Below the pieces are notes generated by a model. That model was not told the origin of the DNA. It was given only the letters and a program-made list of their open reading frames with translations, and made no database searches. From contig NZ_JH597775.1 in assembly GCF_000243335.1 (NCBI RefSeq), forward strand, positions 120,088-184,087: DNA of 64,000 bases. Reading direction: 5' to 3'. Positions 8,186 through 17,472 of the stretch are shown in pieces (the stretch's first letter is position 1; every line of letters begins with the position of its first letter). This DNA is from Leptonema illini DSM 21528. GTDB taxonomy: Bacteria > Spirochaetota > Leptospiria > Leptospirales > Leptonemataceae. Both the position numbers and the translations under genes were made by a program.

Positions 8186-9679
8186 TCAACGATTCTGAAA
8201 GGCCGCCGTGCGGATTGTCTTTTTTCCTGCGCGCTTTGCCTCGTACATGGCCCTGTCGGCCTCATGAATGAGCGCATCGGCGTCGCGCCCCGAATGCGGA
8301 AAGAAGGCGATGCCGATAGAGACTGCAATCTCGATCTGTTGTCCCTCGGCATTCATGGGAGCGGAGACGGCTTCGATTACGTTTTCTGCGATCCTATGAG
8401 CGGCATGCTCTTCGGTCACATCGTGAAGCAGAATCGCAAACTCATCGCCGCCCAGACGGGCAACCGTATCGCTCGATCGCACCTGGCCGGCGATGCGACC
8501 GGCAGAGATACGCAATACGGCATCGCCGCAGCGATGTCCGTAAAGATCGTTGACGGGCTTGAAGCCGTCGAGGTCGAGATAGAGCAGAGCAAAGCGCCTG
8601 TGATGACGTTCGCCGAGAGAGATGGCCTGGTGCAGCCGGTCATAGAAAAGGGCGCGATTGGGGATGCCGGTTAACGAGTCGTAGTGGGCGAGCCGGCGAA
8701 TCTTCTCTTCTGTCTGTTTGCGCTCGGTGATGTCGTGATGGATCGCGACAAAGCAGGCGATCTCTCCCGCTTCGTCAAGGATGGGCGTGATGGTCTGCCG
8801 CACGATATAGTTCTCGCCGCGCACGTTTCTCTCAATGGTTTCGTCGATCCACATCTCGCCTTTGAGAACGGTCTGCCAGAGCCGATCGTAATAAGGCCTG
8901 TCGTGTTTTCCGGACTTTAAGATATTCGGCGATTGGCCGATCAGTTCTTCGAGGGCGTATCCGCTTTGAATGGCAAGCGCCTCGTTGGCCCATTGAATCG
9001 TACCGGAAGGGTCCGTGATGAAGACGGCGTCGTCGGCCTTCTCAAGCGCTGCAGAGAGGGCATGGATGCGCTGACGATCGAGCATGCGCTCCACCGCCAG
9101 GCAGATGCGTTCGCCGATCTGCTCGATGCGTAGCATCGTTTTCGAGCCGATGAGGTCCTGGCCATGGCGGAAGTAGAGAGAGAAGCAGCCGAGCACGCGA
9201 TCGCCGACGGTGATCGGTACGCTGATAACAGAATGCAGTCCCGCGGCCAGTGCCTGCTCCCTCCAGGGCTCAAAGTCCGGGTCGAGCACGGCGGTGTGAA
9301 CGGTCCGGCCGGTTCGAATGGCCTGGCCTCCGGGGCCGGCAGCGAGGGCGTCGTCATCCCAGCGGATGCCGATCCGCTCCAGCTCGTCCCGGTAATGCCC
9401 GGCGCTGCCTGCGGCGCCAAGCATCCGGATGCGACCATCGCGCTCTTTCTGCCCGATCCACACAAAGCCGGCATCAAAGATCTCAACCGATTGCTCGCAG
9501 ATGAACTGCAGAATGCGCTTTAGAGGCTCTCCTGCGAGCACCCGTCGGTTGATCTCGGGAAGCAGCGTCGCTTCCATTTTCTGATGCGGTGTTTCTTCTT
9601 CTGTTCTCTGCAATGACAAACGCTCCACGCTGAACGGGTTTTTGAGACATCCCCCAGAAAAGAAGGCATCTTTCTTCAA
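8186..9679 (-). CDS. GAF-PAS-GGDEF diguanylate cyclase
   Basis: 497 residues, cytoplasmic. GAF at ~50-190, PAS at ~205-320 ending in 'HHDITERKQ', and GGDEF at ~330-490. The active-site loop is intact ('RLGGDEF') and the product-inhibition I-site R-S-S-D lies five residues upstream, so an active, feedback-controlled c-di-GMP synthase is expected. The start is uncertain: the first ATG at 9679 gives a poorly conserved N-terminus, and the ATG at 9577 (before 'EATLLPEIN') is a reasonable alternative. The doubtful 5' part contains the GGTTTTTGAGA motif shared with intergenic hairpins elsewhere in the window, which favours the shorter protein. Confidence 0.9.
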   Translation of the reverse strand: MKKDAFFSGGCLKNPFSVERLSLQRTEEETPHQKMEATLLPEINRRVLAGEPLKRILQFICEQSVEIFDAGFVWIGQKERDGRIRMLGAAGSAGHYRDELERIGIRWDDDALAAGPGGQAIRTGRTVHTAVLDPDFEPWREQALAAGLHSVISVPITVGDRVLGCFSLYFRHGQDLIGSKTMLRIEQIGERICLAVERMLDRQRIHALSAALEKADDAVFITDPSGTIQWANEALAIQSGYALEELIGQSPNILKSGKHDRPYYDRLWQTVLKGEMWIDETIERNVRGENYIVRQTITPILDEAGEIACFVAIHHDITERKQTEEKIRRLAHYDSLTGIPNRALFYDRLHQAISLGERHHRRFALLYLDLDGFKPVNDLYGHRCGDAVLRISAGRIAGQVRSSDTVARLGGDEFAILLHDVTEEHAAHRIAENVIEAVSAPMNAEGQQIEIAVSIGIAFFPHSGRDADALIHEADRAMYEAKRAGKKTIRTAAFQNR

Positions 9680-9758
9680 ACTGCCTTAAAAAAGGCTTCT
9701 ATAGCTTCTATAACAGAAGAGACGTAGAACAGGGAAGAAAGTACATCCCTTTTTTGAG

Positions 9759-10550
9759 ATGCCAGAGTGGCGGCGTGGACGAAATCGGCTTATGACTGGA
9801 ACCCCGTCGAGAGTTACTCTGTTTTCCTTCTTTATTTACGGACTGCTGCTCTCTGTAGCAGGCCTGGCTCTGCTTTTTTCTGATGCGCTGCCGGTGTTTG
9901 TTCCGGTGGCAGCGGCCTACGTCGGGCTAATCCTCGTATGGATTATCTCAGGCGGCGGGCTTCTGCTTGGATTCGATAGGGCAAGGGACCTGGCGCTTTC
10001 GACGGCGCTTCTTCATATTCTTTTCGCCCTGTCCTGGGTTGCCGCTCTGTACGATCTTGTGCCTGTTTTTGTGAGCGATGAACGACTGATCGAGCCGGCA
10101 CGGACGGCGGCCATCGCCACCTGTTTTGTGATCGGTATGGCGATACCGGGCTGGCTTTTTTACAGGCTCGCAGGCCAGATCTCTGAGAAGATGCTGGATC
10201 GGCCCGCTCTTGTCCCGCTGCTTCTTTCTCTCACGGCCGTCTTTGCCGTCGTGGCAGCTGTGCTTGCTTTGCCCTGGCCTTTTTTTACGGGATGGATAGA
10301 GGGCACCGTCGGACGTCTGCTCTTCGCAGTGTTCGGACTGCTTTTAGCCCTCGCTGCCGCACTGCGCTGGCTCCGGACCGGGCTTCTTGCTCTTATCTTT
10401 GTTTTTGTTGCGACCGCCTTCTCGCTGACGATTGATGGCGTGAGCGGAGGCGCTCAGCTCGTGTCGGTATTTCTGACCCCGTTGATCGTCGGCACGCTTG
10501 CAACGGCCTATCTGTTATACAGACTCAGAAAGCGCAAGAGTGGCTTCTGA
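9759..10550 (+). CDS. Multi-pass membrane protein of unknown function
   Basis: Up to 263 residues with about seven hydrophobic helices (for example ~20-40, 47-70, 80-100, 120-140, 155-180, 190-205, 210-255) and a basic C-terminal tail 'RLRKRKSGF', suggesting a cytoplasmic end. No catalytic or transport motif is recognised. Two starts are possible, 9759 and 9792; neither has a clear Shine-Dalgarno, and the second removes a basic N-terminal extension. Divergent from the diguanylate cyclase and convergent with the MYG1-family gene, so probably a single-gene unit. Confidence 0.75.
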   Translation: MPEWRRGRNRLMTGTPSRVTLFSFFIYGLLLSVAGLALLFSDALPVFVPVAAAYVGLILVWIISGGGLLLGFDRARDLALSTALLHILFALSWVAALYDLVPVFVSDERLIEPARTAAIATCFVIGMAIPGWLFYRLAGQISEKMLDRPALVPLLLSLTAVFAVVAAVLALPWPFFTGWIEGTVGRLLFAVFGLLLALAAALRWLRTGLLALIFVFVATAFSLTIDGVSGGAQLVSVFLTPLIVGTLATAYLLYRLRKRKSGF

Positions 10551-10569
10551 GCGTAGCGGCCTTTTGAAA

Positions 10570-11484
10570 TTAGCCCGATCGTAAGGCCAGCTCTGCAAGT
10601 AAGACGGCCTCGTCGCGGCTTTTCGCGACGGCAAGATGTCCGCTTCTGTGGCAGAAGACGGCGCCGCTGATGCCTGATGCCTTTTCGAGTTCGCCGTCGA
10701 TACGACCGCGCCATGCGTGCGGGAAGAGACCGTCCTTCACCCAGCGTGCATTCCATCGTCCTTCGGGATTCGGATGCACGAGGATGCGCACGGGCGTCGT
10801 TTCAAGATACCGGCGCGCCGAAGGATAGAAGGCATCGACGGCAAGCACCTCTTCGCCGCATCGTTCGCCGAGCTTCTTCAGCTGCCGGCCGCGATAGTTG
10901 GCGTCGAGGTATTGCTGCATGCCGATACGAAGGATGGCCGCACAGCCCATCGCCGTCTCTTCGAAGTCGGCGATCAGTCCGGGTCGAGCAAGGGCGATGT
11001 AGTCGCTGAACATAAAGCCTTTCACGTCCGTATCGGGCTCGTAGAAGCTGCAACCGGTGTTATCCGATAGATCGACGGGAAGCAGGATGGCCTCGTCGAT
11101 ATCTCGAAAGGCATCGTTGATCACTTCGTCAGAGGCGTCGGCGTTCAGGTTGCGCAAGATGTCGCGGCCATGATGTTTGAAGAAAAGACCGGCAGCGGAG
11201 TACGGATGCCCGTCCGGTCTTACGGGTGAACCGGGTTGATGATGATCATAGATGCGTCGCTCAGGGGCGTAGATGCCGCCCACGTCGGCGACGACAAACG
11301 TTCCGTCTCGATGCATCCCCTTGCCTTCGCCTGCGAGAACGTCGATACCTTCATCGGTAATGCGAAAGTCTCTTGTGCGAATCAGGCGGATGTCGGGCCA
11401 TAAAAGCCTTGCCAGGCTGAAGGCAAGCAGATCGTCGGCATGCCCGGTTCCGGAATGTGTTAAGAATATGTCGGGTGCTTTCAT
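10570..11484 (-). CDS. MYG1/UPF0160-family DHH-like metal-dependent hydrolase
   Basis: 304 residues. The family has a DHH-phosphoesterase-like core; eukaryotic MYG1 is a nuclease acting on RNA. Seen here: 'THSGTGHADDLLA' near the N-terminus (metal-binding His and Asp), 'VVADVGG', 'YDHHQPG' (the DHH-type motif) and a C-terminal 'FCHRSGHLAVA'. No signal peptide. It is followed only by the convergent membrane-protein gene; upstream is a small membrane protein gene on the same strand. The bacterial substrate is not established. Confidence 0.85.
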   Translation of the reverse strand: MKAPDIFLTHSGTGHADDLLAFSLARLLWPDIRLIRTRDFRITDEGIDVLAGEGKGMHRDGTFVVADVGGIYAPERRIYDHHQPGSPVRPDGHPYSAAGLFFKHHGRDILRNLNADASDEVINDAFRDIDEAILLPVDLSDNTGCSFYEPDTDVKGFMFSDYIALARPGLIADFEETAMGCAAILRIGMQQYLDANYRGRQLKKLGERCGEEVLAVDAFYPSARRYLETTPVRILVHPNPEGRWNARWVKDGLFPHAWRGRIDGELEKASGISGAVFCHRSGHLAVAKSRDEAVLLAELALRSG

Positions 11485-11521
11485 GTTTATCTGTTATTAG
11501 ACTTTCGCCGATTACAAAATC

Positions 11522-11896
11522 CTATCCTTTCGTTTTTGGTCCTGAGAAGATAAGGAAGATCCAGCTGACGGCGGCGGCAACGATATGTTCGCCGTTGCCC
11601 GTTAAATAGAAGAAGACGAGATTGATGAGCGACGCCCCTTCGGCAAGGGCCCACGAGAGCAGGCGGATTTGAAAATCCTGCTCGGCTGCCTTTGCAAGCA
11701 GGCGCGGAAGAAAGAGTGCGGCCGCGGCGCCTCCAAGGGCAGAGACGGCTCCGACCATTCTGAAGATCTCGGTTAGAGACGGCTCGGTCGATACTGCCAT
11801 CGGATTGGCCGAACGTAAAAAATAAAAGGCCACGCCTGCAAAAAGAGGGCTTGCGCACAGGGCAAGATGAACGATACGCTGAACGGGAAGCATCAA
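11522..11896 (-). CDS. Small four-helix membrane protein, unknown
   Basis: 124 residues with four predicted membrane helices (~7-28, 43-63, 76-95, 100-118), a charge distribution typical of real membrane proteins, and no known motif. It is preferred over a longer antisense-type reading on the same strand because that alternative is Arg/Ser/Pro-rich with no pattern. Located between the MYG1-family gene and the divergent DUF4139 genes. Confidence 0.6.
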   Translation of the reverse strand: MMLPVQRIVHLALCASPLFAGVAFYFLRSANPMAVSTEPSLTEIFRMVGAVSALGGAAAALFLPRLLAKAAEQDFQIRLLSWALAEGASLINLVFFYLTGNGEHIVAAAVSWIFLIFSGPKTKG

Positions 11897-11936
11897 GTAG
11901 CTGTCCGTGCCGCTCCTTCTGCTGCAATCCTTTTTC

Positions 11937-11966
11937 TTGAAGAGTAGAGGCTCGGTGGAATATAGA
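11937..11966 (+). promoter_or_regulatory. Candidate sigma70-type promoter for the tandem DUF4139 genes
   Basis: TTGAAG (11937-11942), 18-bp spacer, TATAGA (11961-11966), about 50 bp upstream of the ATG at 12017, which has AGGAGA just before it. Each box is a near match to consensus. Confidence 0.45.
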
Positions 11967-12016
11967 AAGAACGAACGTTGTCGGGCCGGCGTCGTCCAAT
12001 CGACTCAGGAGAGTGT

Positions 12017-14113
12017 ATGAAAAACAGGCGTTCCAGAAATCGGGCAGGGTTGGGCGCTGCCGCTTTTTTCGTCCTTTTCTCGGGCATCTTTCTTCATGGC
12101 AGTCAGATGCTGGTCGGCGCCACTCCGACGGAGCATCGGCTTCAGCCGCCGATAACGTCGGTGCAGCTTTATTCCGACCAGGCGTTGATTCGTCGCACCG
12201 CTTCTTTAACTCTCGAACCAGGGATGCAGTCATTGCGAATCGACGATCTGCCTGGATCTCTGAACGAAGACTCCGTCAGAGTATCGTTCTCGGGCGCGGG
12301 CGTGAAGATCGAAGAGATTCGCGTAGATACGGAATATCAGAAGCTCTACCGATCGCAGGAGGCCCGACAATCCGAGGAGCGCTTGCGTAATGCCGAGAAT
12401 CGTCTTCGCCTTCTGAGCAATCGCTATGTGATGCTGCGCGATGAAGAGGCGGCGATTCGCAAGATCCATGTCGGCGCGGCGCCTGCTGATCCGAAAGCAG
12501 GGCGGCCCCTTGATCCGGATCGCTGGAAGGATACGCTGAATTTCATGCAGTCGCAGCTTCTCAAGAATCAGAGCGAAACGGAGCGGCTTCTTGAGCAGAT
12601 CGACGGTGCGCGAGAGGACCTTGCCGTCGCCATCGCCGTTGCCGAACGCTTTCGCAGCGGTATAGCGCAGAGTCGCAAGACGGTAGCCGTGCGTTTTGCT
12701 TTCGACGGCAGGCAGAAAGAACGGCGTGACCTCACGCTCGAATATCGTATCGGTGGAGCGTCCTGGTTTCCGGTGTACCAGGCTCGCGTGATCAGCAAAT
12801 CGGCCGAAGAGTCGGCGCGCGTTCGACTTTCGGTGTATGCCCTGGTCAGGAATGAAACGGGCGAGGACTGGAAAAATATCAGGCCGGTTTTCTCGGCGGC
12901 CGATCCGGCCGAGTCCTCCAGGTTGCCTGTGTTATCCACATGGGCGATTCGATCGGTCCTTGAAGAAAGCAAGAAAATAGATCTCTATAGTAAAGAGTCG
13001 CGAAAGCCGGCGCCCTCGCCGAGTCAGCAGCGCAGGGATTCGCCGGCCGTTCAGGTCGCTCAGGAAGAGGTCGCCCGCGAGCAGGTCGTCGATGACGGCG
13101 AGCCCGATCTCAAGCCAAAAGACGAGGTCGTGCGACAGAAGCTCAATATTCAGACCGGAAAATCGCAGGAATACTTCCAGAAGAATAACGAGATCGTCCA
13201 GGATAAACGAGCGCGCAATCGCACGGAGCAGGTAGAGGCGCTTCTCGGCGAGTTCCGCACGAATATACTCAACCGGGATCGCAGCCTTTCGGCCGGCCAG
13301 TACGATCGCGCCCTTGAATACAGCGATAGCGTGATTCAGAATATCCGCAGCCTGTCTCCCGCTCATCAGGGTCTCTTCGCCGAAGAAGAGCAGAAATCCC
13401 TGCGCATCCGCCGGCAGGCGCTTGAGATGATCGATGCGAAACGATTCACGTCAAATCTCATTCCTCCCGTGCGTTCTTCGAGAGGATTCGATTATCGTTA
13501 TACATCTGAGAGATCAGAGACGATTCGCTCCGATGGCGCCTTCCGTCGTATCTTTCTGTTTGAAAAAGAGTTACCCGTCAGCCTGCTTTATGAATCGGCT
13601 CCGGCCAGGGCGCGCCTTGCCTATCTTGTCGGGCGGGCGAGGTATGCCGATAAGGTTCCGCTGCTTTCGGGGCCGGTTTCGGTCTTTCACAACATGGATT
13701 ATACGGGCGAGGCGACGCTGCCCACCGTTTCAGGAGGCGAGAGCTTCGCATTACATCTTGGCGCCAACGAAGAGGTCGGCATCCAGCGTAGCGAGCGGAC
13801 CTTTCGCAAGACCGAGGGTTTGATCAGTCGCAGCTACAGCAATCGCACCGAGGTAAACATTACGGTACGCAATCAGCGTCGTTCGACGGTGCAGCTGGAT
13901 CTGCTCGAACGTATTCCCGTATCGGCCGATGAGCGCGTCAGCGTCGACGTCGTCTCGGTGGAGCCTTCGCCGCTTGAGAAATCAGAAAGAGGGATCTATA
14001 GATTCCGGCTGACGCTGAAGCCTGGCGAGATTCGAAAGATCCGTCTCGTCTATGACCTGACACACGGGGCCGACGTTCTGCCTGTGATGAACGAAACGGG
14101 AGTGGAGAACTGA
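12017..14113 (+). CDS. Exported DUF4140/DUF4139 (MuiA-family) protein, long version
   Basis: 698 residues from the ATG at 12017, chosen for the AGGAGA ribosome-binding site and a basic N-terminus followed by a hydrophobic signal sequence ending near 'QMLVGA'. An N-terminal DUF4140 domain ('VQLYSDQALIRRTASL'), a central coiled coil and a C-terminal DUF4139 domain ('YRIGGASWFPVYQARV', 'NETGEDW') match the mucoidy-inhibitor A family. Compared with its neighbour it carries an extra ~180-residue charged region (about 330-520) rich in Gln, Glu and Arg with a TPR-like helical stretch, inserted inside the DUF4139 part. Tandem with the next gene with 1 bp between them. Periplasmic or outer-membrane-associated location is inferred. 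Confidence 0.8.
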   Translation: MKNRRSRNRAGLGAAAFFVLFSGIFLHGSQMLVGATPTEHRLQPPITSVQLYSDQALIRRTASLTLEPGMQSLRIDDLPGSLNEDSVRVSFSGAGVKIEEIRVDTEYQKLYRSQEARQSEERLRNAENRLRLLSNRYVMLRDEEAAIRKIHVGAAPADPKAGRPLDPDRWKDTLNFMQSQLLKNQSETERLLEQIDGAREDLAVAIAVAERFRSGIAQSRKTVAVRFAFDGRQKERRDLTLEYRIGGASWFPVYQARVISKSAEESARVRLSVYALVRNETGEDWKNIRPVFSAADPAESSRLPVLSTWAIRSVLEESKKIDLYSKESRKPAPSPSQQRRDSPAVQVAQEEVAREQVVDDGEPDLKPKDEVVRQKLNIQTGKSQEYFQKNNEIVQDKRARNRTEQVEALLGEFRTNILNRDRSLSAGQYDRALEYSDSVIQNIRSLSPAHQGLFAEEEQKSLRIRRQALEMIDAKRFTSNLIPPVRSSRGFDYRYTSERSETIRSDGAFRRIFLFEKELPVSLLYESAPARARLAYLVGRARYADKVPLLSGPVSVFHNMDYTGEATLPTVSGGESFALHLGANEEVGIQRSERTFRKTEGLISRSYSNRTEVNITVRNQRRSTVQLDLLERIPVSADERVSVDVVSVEPSPLEKSERGIYRFRLTLKPGEIRKIRLVYDLTHGADVLPVMNETGVEN

Positions 14114-14114
14114 T

Positions 14115-15809
14115 ATGAAAAGCCCATACTCAACATCACATGCTTTGTTGCGTCAAGCGGCGCGTTTTGGTGCCGCTCTGATCGCTCTCATCACGGCTTC
14201 GACGTTCGCCCAGGGAGGTGCCGAGGCGAGAGAAGAGGCAAAATACGGCAATGAGAGAAAGCGATTTGCTCCGCCTGTGCAATCCGTCATCGTGTATCCG
14301 GACCGCGTTCTCGTCAGCAGAGAGGCGAAGATCATGCTCGAAGAGGGTCGTCAGATCCTCGTCTTTGCCGATGCAAGCTCGGCCCTTGATCCGTCGAGTC
14401 TGCGCGGGTTTTCAGATGATGACGGCGTCGTCGTGCAGAGCGTGTCGACGTATGTGGAGCGTCAGAAAGAGATCCGCAGCGACGAACTGCGAGCCCTCGA
14501 TGAACGCAAAAAGGCCCTCGAACAGGAACGCTCTCGCGAAGAGGCGGCCGTTGAGCGGGCGCGACTCGATCAACAGGGGCTCGATCGTTATCGTCAGTAT
14601 CTGACCGAAACCATCTCAAAGGAGTCCGTCGAAAAAACGGGCAGCCCCACGGGCTGGTCCGATGCCATGGACTTTGTGGCGAAAAGAGCGCTTGAGGCCA
14701 AGAATCAGGAGCTGAAAGGCGTCGAACGCATCGAGCGTATTGCCGAGGAACTTTCCATATTGCAGAAAGATATCGATCGCTTGCGCAGCGAGGGGCAGCG
14801 ATCGAAGCGCACGGTAGAGATTACCGTCCAGGTGGCGAAGCAGGGAATCGCTTCCGTAGGCTTTTCGTATCATATACGCGGCGCCTCGTGGAGCGTTTCG
14901 TATGGCATCCATCACCAGGAAGACGGCGGCGCCCTTGTCGAGTATTACGGTAACGTAAAACAGCAGACGGGCGAAGACTGGACCAACGTTCAGGTCCGCC
15001 TCTCGACATCCAGGCCGTCCTACGGAGCGCAACGACCCGGGCTCAGATCGTTATCCGTTTCGGCCCGTGAGGCGAAGGTGCGCGAGCAGATTCAGCAGGC
15101 AGAGGCAGAGGTGGAGCGGCCAGATGTTGAAGAGAGCGGCCCGGGGTCGGACGGCGATACGGGCGGCTACGCCTCGGTCGAGGAGAACACGGGTTCGCCC
15201 GTTTTCCTGATTCCCGGTCGGGCCGATATTCCGTCGGCGGAGCGCGCCTTCCGGTTAACGATCGCCCGGTTCACGTTGAAGCCCGTCCAGGAATCCTATC
15301 GCATCGTCGGAGCGCAGCAGCGTTCGGCGCATCTTGCCGTCACGTTAAAGAACGATCGTCCCTTCCCGCTGCTCGCCGGTCCCGTGGATTCTTATCGTAA
15401 TTCGGGCTTTACCGGCCGCGGAGAAATCGGTTATACGCCGTCGGGCGCCAATCTTGTCGTCGGCTTTGGCGTGGATCGCAACGTCAGGCTGCGTCGCGAG
15501 GTGCAGACATACAGAGAGAGCGGTCTTTTCTCGGGCAAGGTCTTCCGCACGATCATCGATCTTGAAGTCGGTAACGAAGGCGGAGAGGCGCGATCCATTC
15601 AGGTATTCGAGCGCATCCCCGTTTCAGAGCTGGAGTCGGTAAAGGTTCGCATCCTGCCCGAGACGACGCCCGGTTTTACGGAAGAGGTGGAGAAGTCGGG
15701 CATCTTGCGCTGGAGTATGAGCCTTGCATCGGGAGAAAAGCGCAAGATACGACTGGCCTTCGAGGTAGAGACGCCCTCGGATTTTAAAGGAGAGATCTAC
15801 GGTCGGTGA
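14115..15809 (+). CDS. Exported DUF4140/DUF4139 (MuiA-family) protein, short paralogue
   Basis: 564 residues, starting 1 bp after the previous stop, with GTGGAG upstream. The N-terminus has a signal sequence ('FGAALIALITASTFAQGGAEA'-like hydrophobic stretch). The same plan as the upstream gene is visible: 'VQSVIVYPDRVLVSREA', a long Glu/Arg coiled coil (~110-230), 'YHIRGASWSVSYG', 'QTGEDW' and a C-terminal beta-rich 'GEKRKIRLAFEV'. The pair must have arisen by tandem duplication followed by divergence. The function of the family is not known; joint action as a complex is inferred from coupling. Confidence 0.8.
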   Translation: MKSPYSTSHALLRQAARFGAALIALITASTFAQGGAEAREEAKYGNERKRFAPPVQSVIVYPDRVLVSREAKIMLEEGRQILVFADASSALDPSSLRGFSDDDGVVVQSVSTYVERQKEIRSDELRALDERKKALEQERSREEAAVERARLDQQGLDRYRQYLTETISKESVEKTGSPTGWSDAMDFVAKRALEAKNQELKGVERIERIAEELSILQKDIDRLRSEGQRSKRTVEITVQVAKQGIASVGFSYHIRGASWSVSYGIHHQEDGGALVEYYGNVKQQTGEDWTNVQVRLSTSRPSYGAQRPGLRSLSVSAREAKVREQIQQAEAEVERPDVEESGPGSDGDTGGYASVEENTGSPVFLIPGRADIPSAERAFRLTIARFTLKPVQESYRIVGAQQRSAHLAVTLKNDRPFPLLAGPVDSYRNSGFTGRGEIGYTPSGANLVVGFGVDRNVRLRREVQTYRESGLFSGKVFRTIIDLEVGNEGGEARSIQVFERIPVSELESVKVRILPETTPGFTEEVEKSGILRWSMSLASGEKRKIRLAFEVETPSDFKGEIYGR

Positions 15810-15833
15810 CGTCTCGCCGGCCGGCCGTCGTTT

Positions 15834-16493
15834 TCAGGGGCCGGTCTTCGAGGGAGTCGGCCCTTTCGTGTAGACCGCTCTGTAAAAAGGAAGCATATAC
15901 TTGAAATAAGCCTCTTCTTTTAAGAGCAGGCCGGATTCGCGAAGGGCTACATCGGTAGCGCGGTTCAGATGACATCCATCTGCGGCCAGCCTCCAGGCCG
16001 GCGTGAAAAGATCCTGGAAGAAGGCCGTGTTTCTTTGGTGTGAGCGGATATGTTCGAGCACGACAAGGTGGCCTCCAGGTTTCAGCCATCTGTAGATCTT
16101 CTCAATGGCCTGCTTCGGATGCGGGATGGTACAGAGGACAAGCGTGCATACGACGGCATCGACGCTTTCGTCGCCGATCGCTTCGCTGACCGACGGCTCT
16201 TCAATGCCCGCATGTAGCGGACGTATATGCAGAGCATCGGCCAGGTGTTTCAGTTTCTCTTCTGCTCTCTGCCACAGATGGCGGTTCGGCTCGACGGCGA
16301 TGATTTCGTTAACGGTAGATGTGACGTAGAACGAGAGATTCGCGCCGGAGCCGGCTCCTATTTCAACGATACGCCCGTGCAGGCCTTGTAACAGCTCTTT
16401 GCGATGATGTGATAGAACGCGTCTTTCAATGCTGTGCATGAAAGGATCATAGATCATGGCGAAGAAGCGAGCATAGAGCCTGCGCGAAGACAT
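15834..16493 (-). CDS. Class I SAM-dependent methyltransferase
   Basis: 219 residues. Motif I is 'VEIGAGSGANL', followed by 'IAVEPNRHL' (acidic residue for the ribose), 'VVCTLVLCTIP' and 'LKPGGHLVVLEH'. This order and the C-terminal 'WRLAADGCHLNRAT' resemble METTL7-like/UbiE-type methyltransferases. The substrate cannot be told. Convergent with the DUF4139 pair and divergent from the metallophosphoesterase gene. The C-terminus lies 24 bp from the convergent gene's end. Confidence 0.85.
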   Translation of the reverse strand: MSSRRLYARFFAMIYDPFMHSIERRVLSHHRKELLQGLHGRIVEIGAGSGANLSFYVTSTVNEIIAVEPNRHLWQRAEEKLKHLADALHIRPLHAGIEEPSVSEAIGDESVDAVVCTLVLCTIPHPKQAIEKIYRWLKPGGHLVVLEHIRSHQRNTAFFQDLFTPAWRLAADGCHLNRATDVALRESGLLLKEEAYFKYMLPFYRAVYTKGPTPSKTGP

Positions 16494-16579
16494 ATCGGTA
16501 TGCAGCCCGGGACCTGCTATGCGGGCAAGTTCAATTCACGCTTGACGGAGAGCGGTCATCGCCGCTTCATAGGAGCGAC

Positions 16580-17365
16580 ATGGGACGCACCCTTTTCATC
16601 GGCGACATCCATTCGGATTTTGAAAGCCTCGAGATTCTTGTGCGTTTCATGCTGCATCGCGTTTCTGGTATAAGCCGGGTCGTGCAGGTCGGCGATTTCG
16701 GATTCTGGCCGTTGCAGGCCTCCTGGCTCTGGTATCCGAAGTCGAAGCTGCCCGTGCCCGTTTCCTTTATCGACGGCAACCACGAAGACCATGTAGCTCT
16801 CAGGCGAGCTGCTTCTAATGACGCTACAAAAGTAAGCGAGCATTACGATGCCACGTATATCCCCCGCGGGTTTGTCGGCGATGGCTTCGTTTATTGCGGC
16901 GGGGCTACATCCTACGATCGTGCCTACCGCACAGAAGGACTGGACTGGTTCCCCGAAGAAAACATCACCGATGAAGAGATCCGTCGCGGCATTCGGAATT
17001 GTGAAGGGCAGAAGATCCGCATCATGGTGGCGCATGAAACGATCCGCGAAGCATTCCGGCTTATAAAGCGGCCGAACTGGATCTTCGCCGATCAGAATCG
17101 CGAGCGGCTTGAAGAGCTATTCAATGCTGCTCGACCCGAGATCTATATTCACGGGCACTATCACTTTTTTAGCGAGTATGAATATCTGGGATGCCGATTC
17201 ATCTGTCTGCAAAACCCCGATCATTTCAAGCATGAGCTCGTCCAGACCGAAGAACTGATGCGCGTTGAGGGGTATTCGGCGCGCGTGGTCGATGCTTTTA
17301 TGCATGTGGCGCAACGTTGCTGCGCCGTCGCAGATGTTGAAGAAGGTTTGATCAGCTTCAGGTGA
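16580..17365 (+). CDS. Calcineurin-like metallophosphoesterase
   Basis: 261 residues, cytoplasmic. All metal-binding blocks of the family are visible in order: 'GDIHSD' (D-x-H), 'VGDFGFW', 'DGNHED', 'VAHE' and 'HGHYH'. The family includes protein phosphatases and cyclic-nucleotide or diadenosine-tetraphosphate hydrolases; the N-terminal layout is closest to PrpE/ApaH-like enzymes but the substrate is not determined. The stop codon overlaps the first bases of a strong terminator hairpin. Confidence 0.85.
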   Translation: MGRTLFIGDIHSDFESLEILVRFMLHRVSGISRVVQVGDFGFWPLQASWLWYPKSKLPVPVSFIDGNHEDHVALRRAASNDATKVSEHYDATYIPRGFVGDGFVYCGGATSYDRAYRTEGLDWFPEENITDEEIRRGIRNCEGQKIRIMVAHETIREAFRLIKRPNWIFADQNRERLEELFNAARPEIYIHGHYHFFSEYEYLGCRFICLQNPDHFKHELVQTEELMRVEGYSARVVDAFMHVAQRCCAVADVEEGLISFR

Positions 17366-17406
17366 CCGCTCCCCTCTGAGCTGTCATTTTGAGGGGAGCG
17401 GTCTTT
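17364..17406 (+). terminator. Rho-independent terminator after the metallophosphoesterase
   Basis: Perfect 13-bp stem GACCGCTCCCCTC (17364-17376) with its complement at 17391-17403, a 14-base loop, then TTT. The stem starts within the stop codon of the gene. It also lies downstream of the convergent Cys-repeat gene. Confidence 0.85.
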
Positions 17407-17472
17407 GCCTGGAAGGACGTTAACCGCCCGATAGACCGCCCGCTGGAGACGATGCTCTGGCCGGCGGTTGAA

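Noticed and set aside
11487..12233. 248-residue minus-strand frame antisense to the DUF4139 gene
   Set aside because: Arg/Ser/Pro-rich composition typical of an antisense shadow; the 124-residue membrane protein in another frame is far more protein-like.
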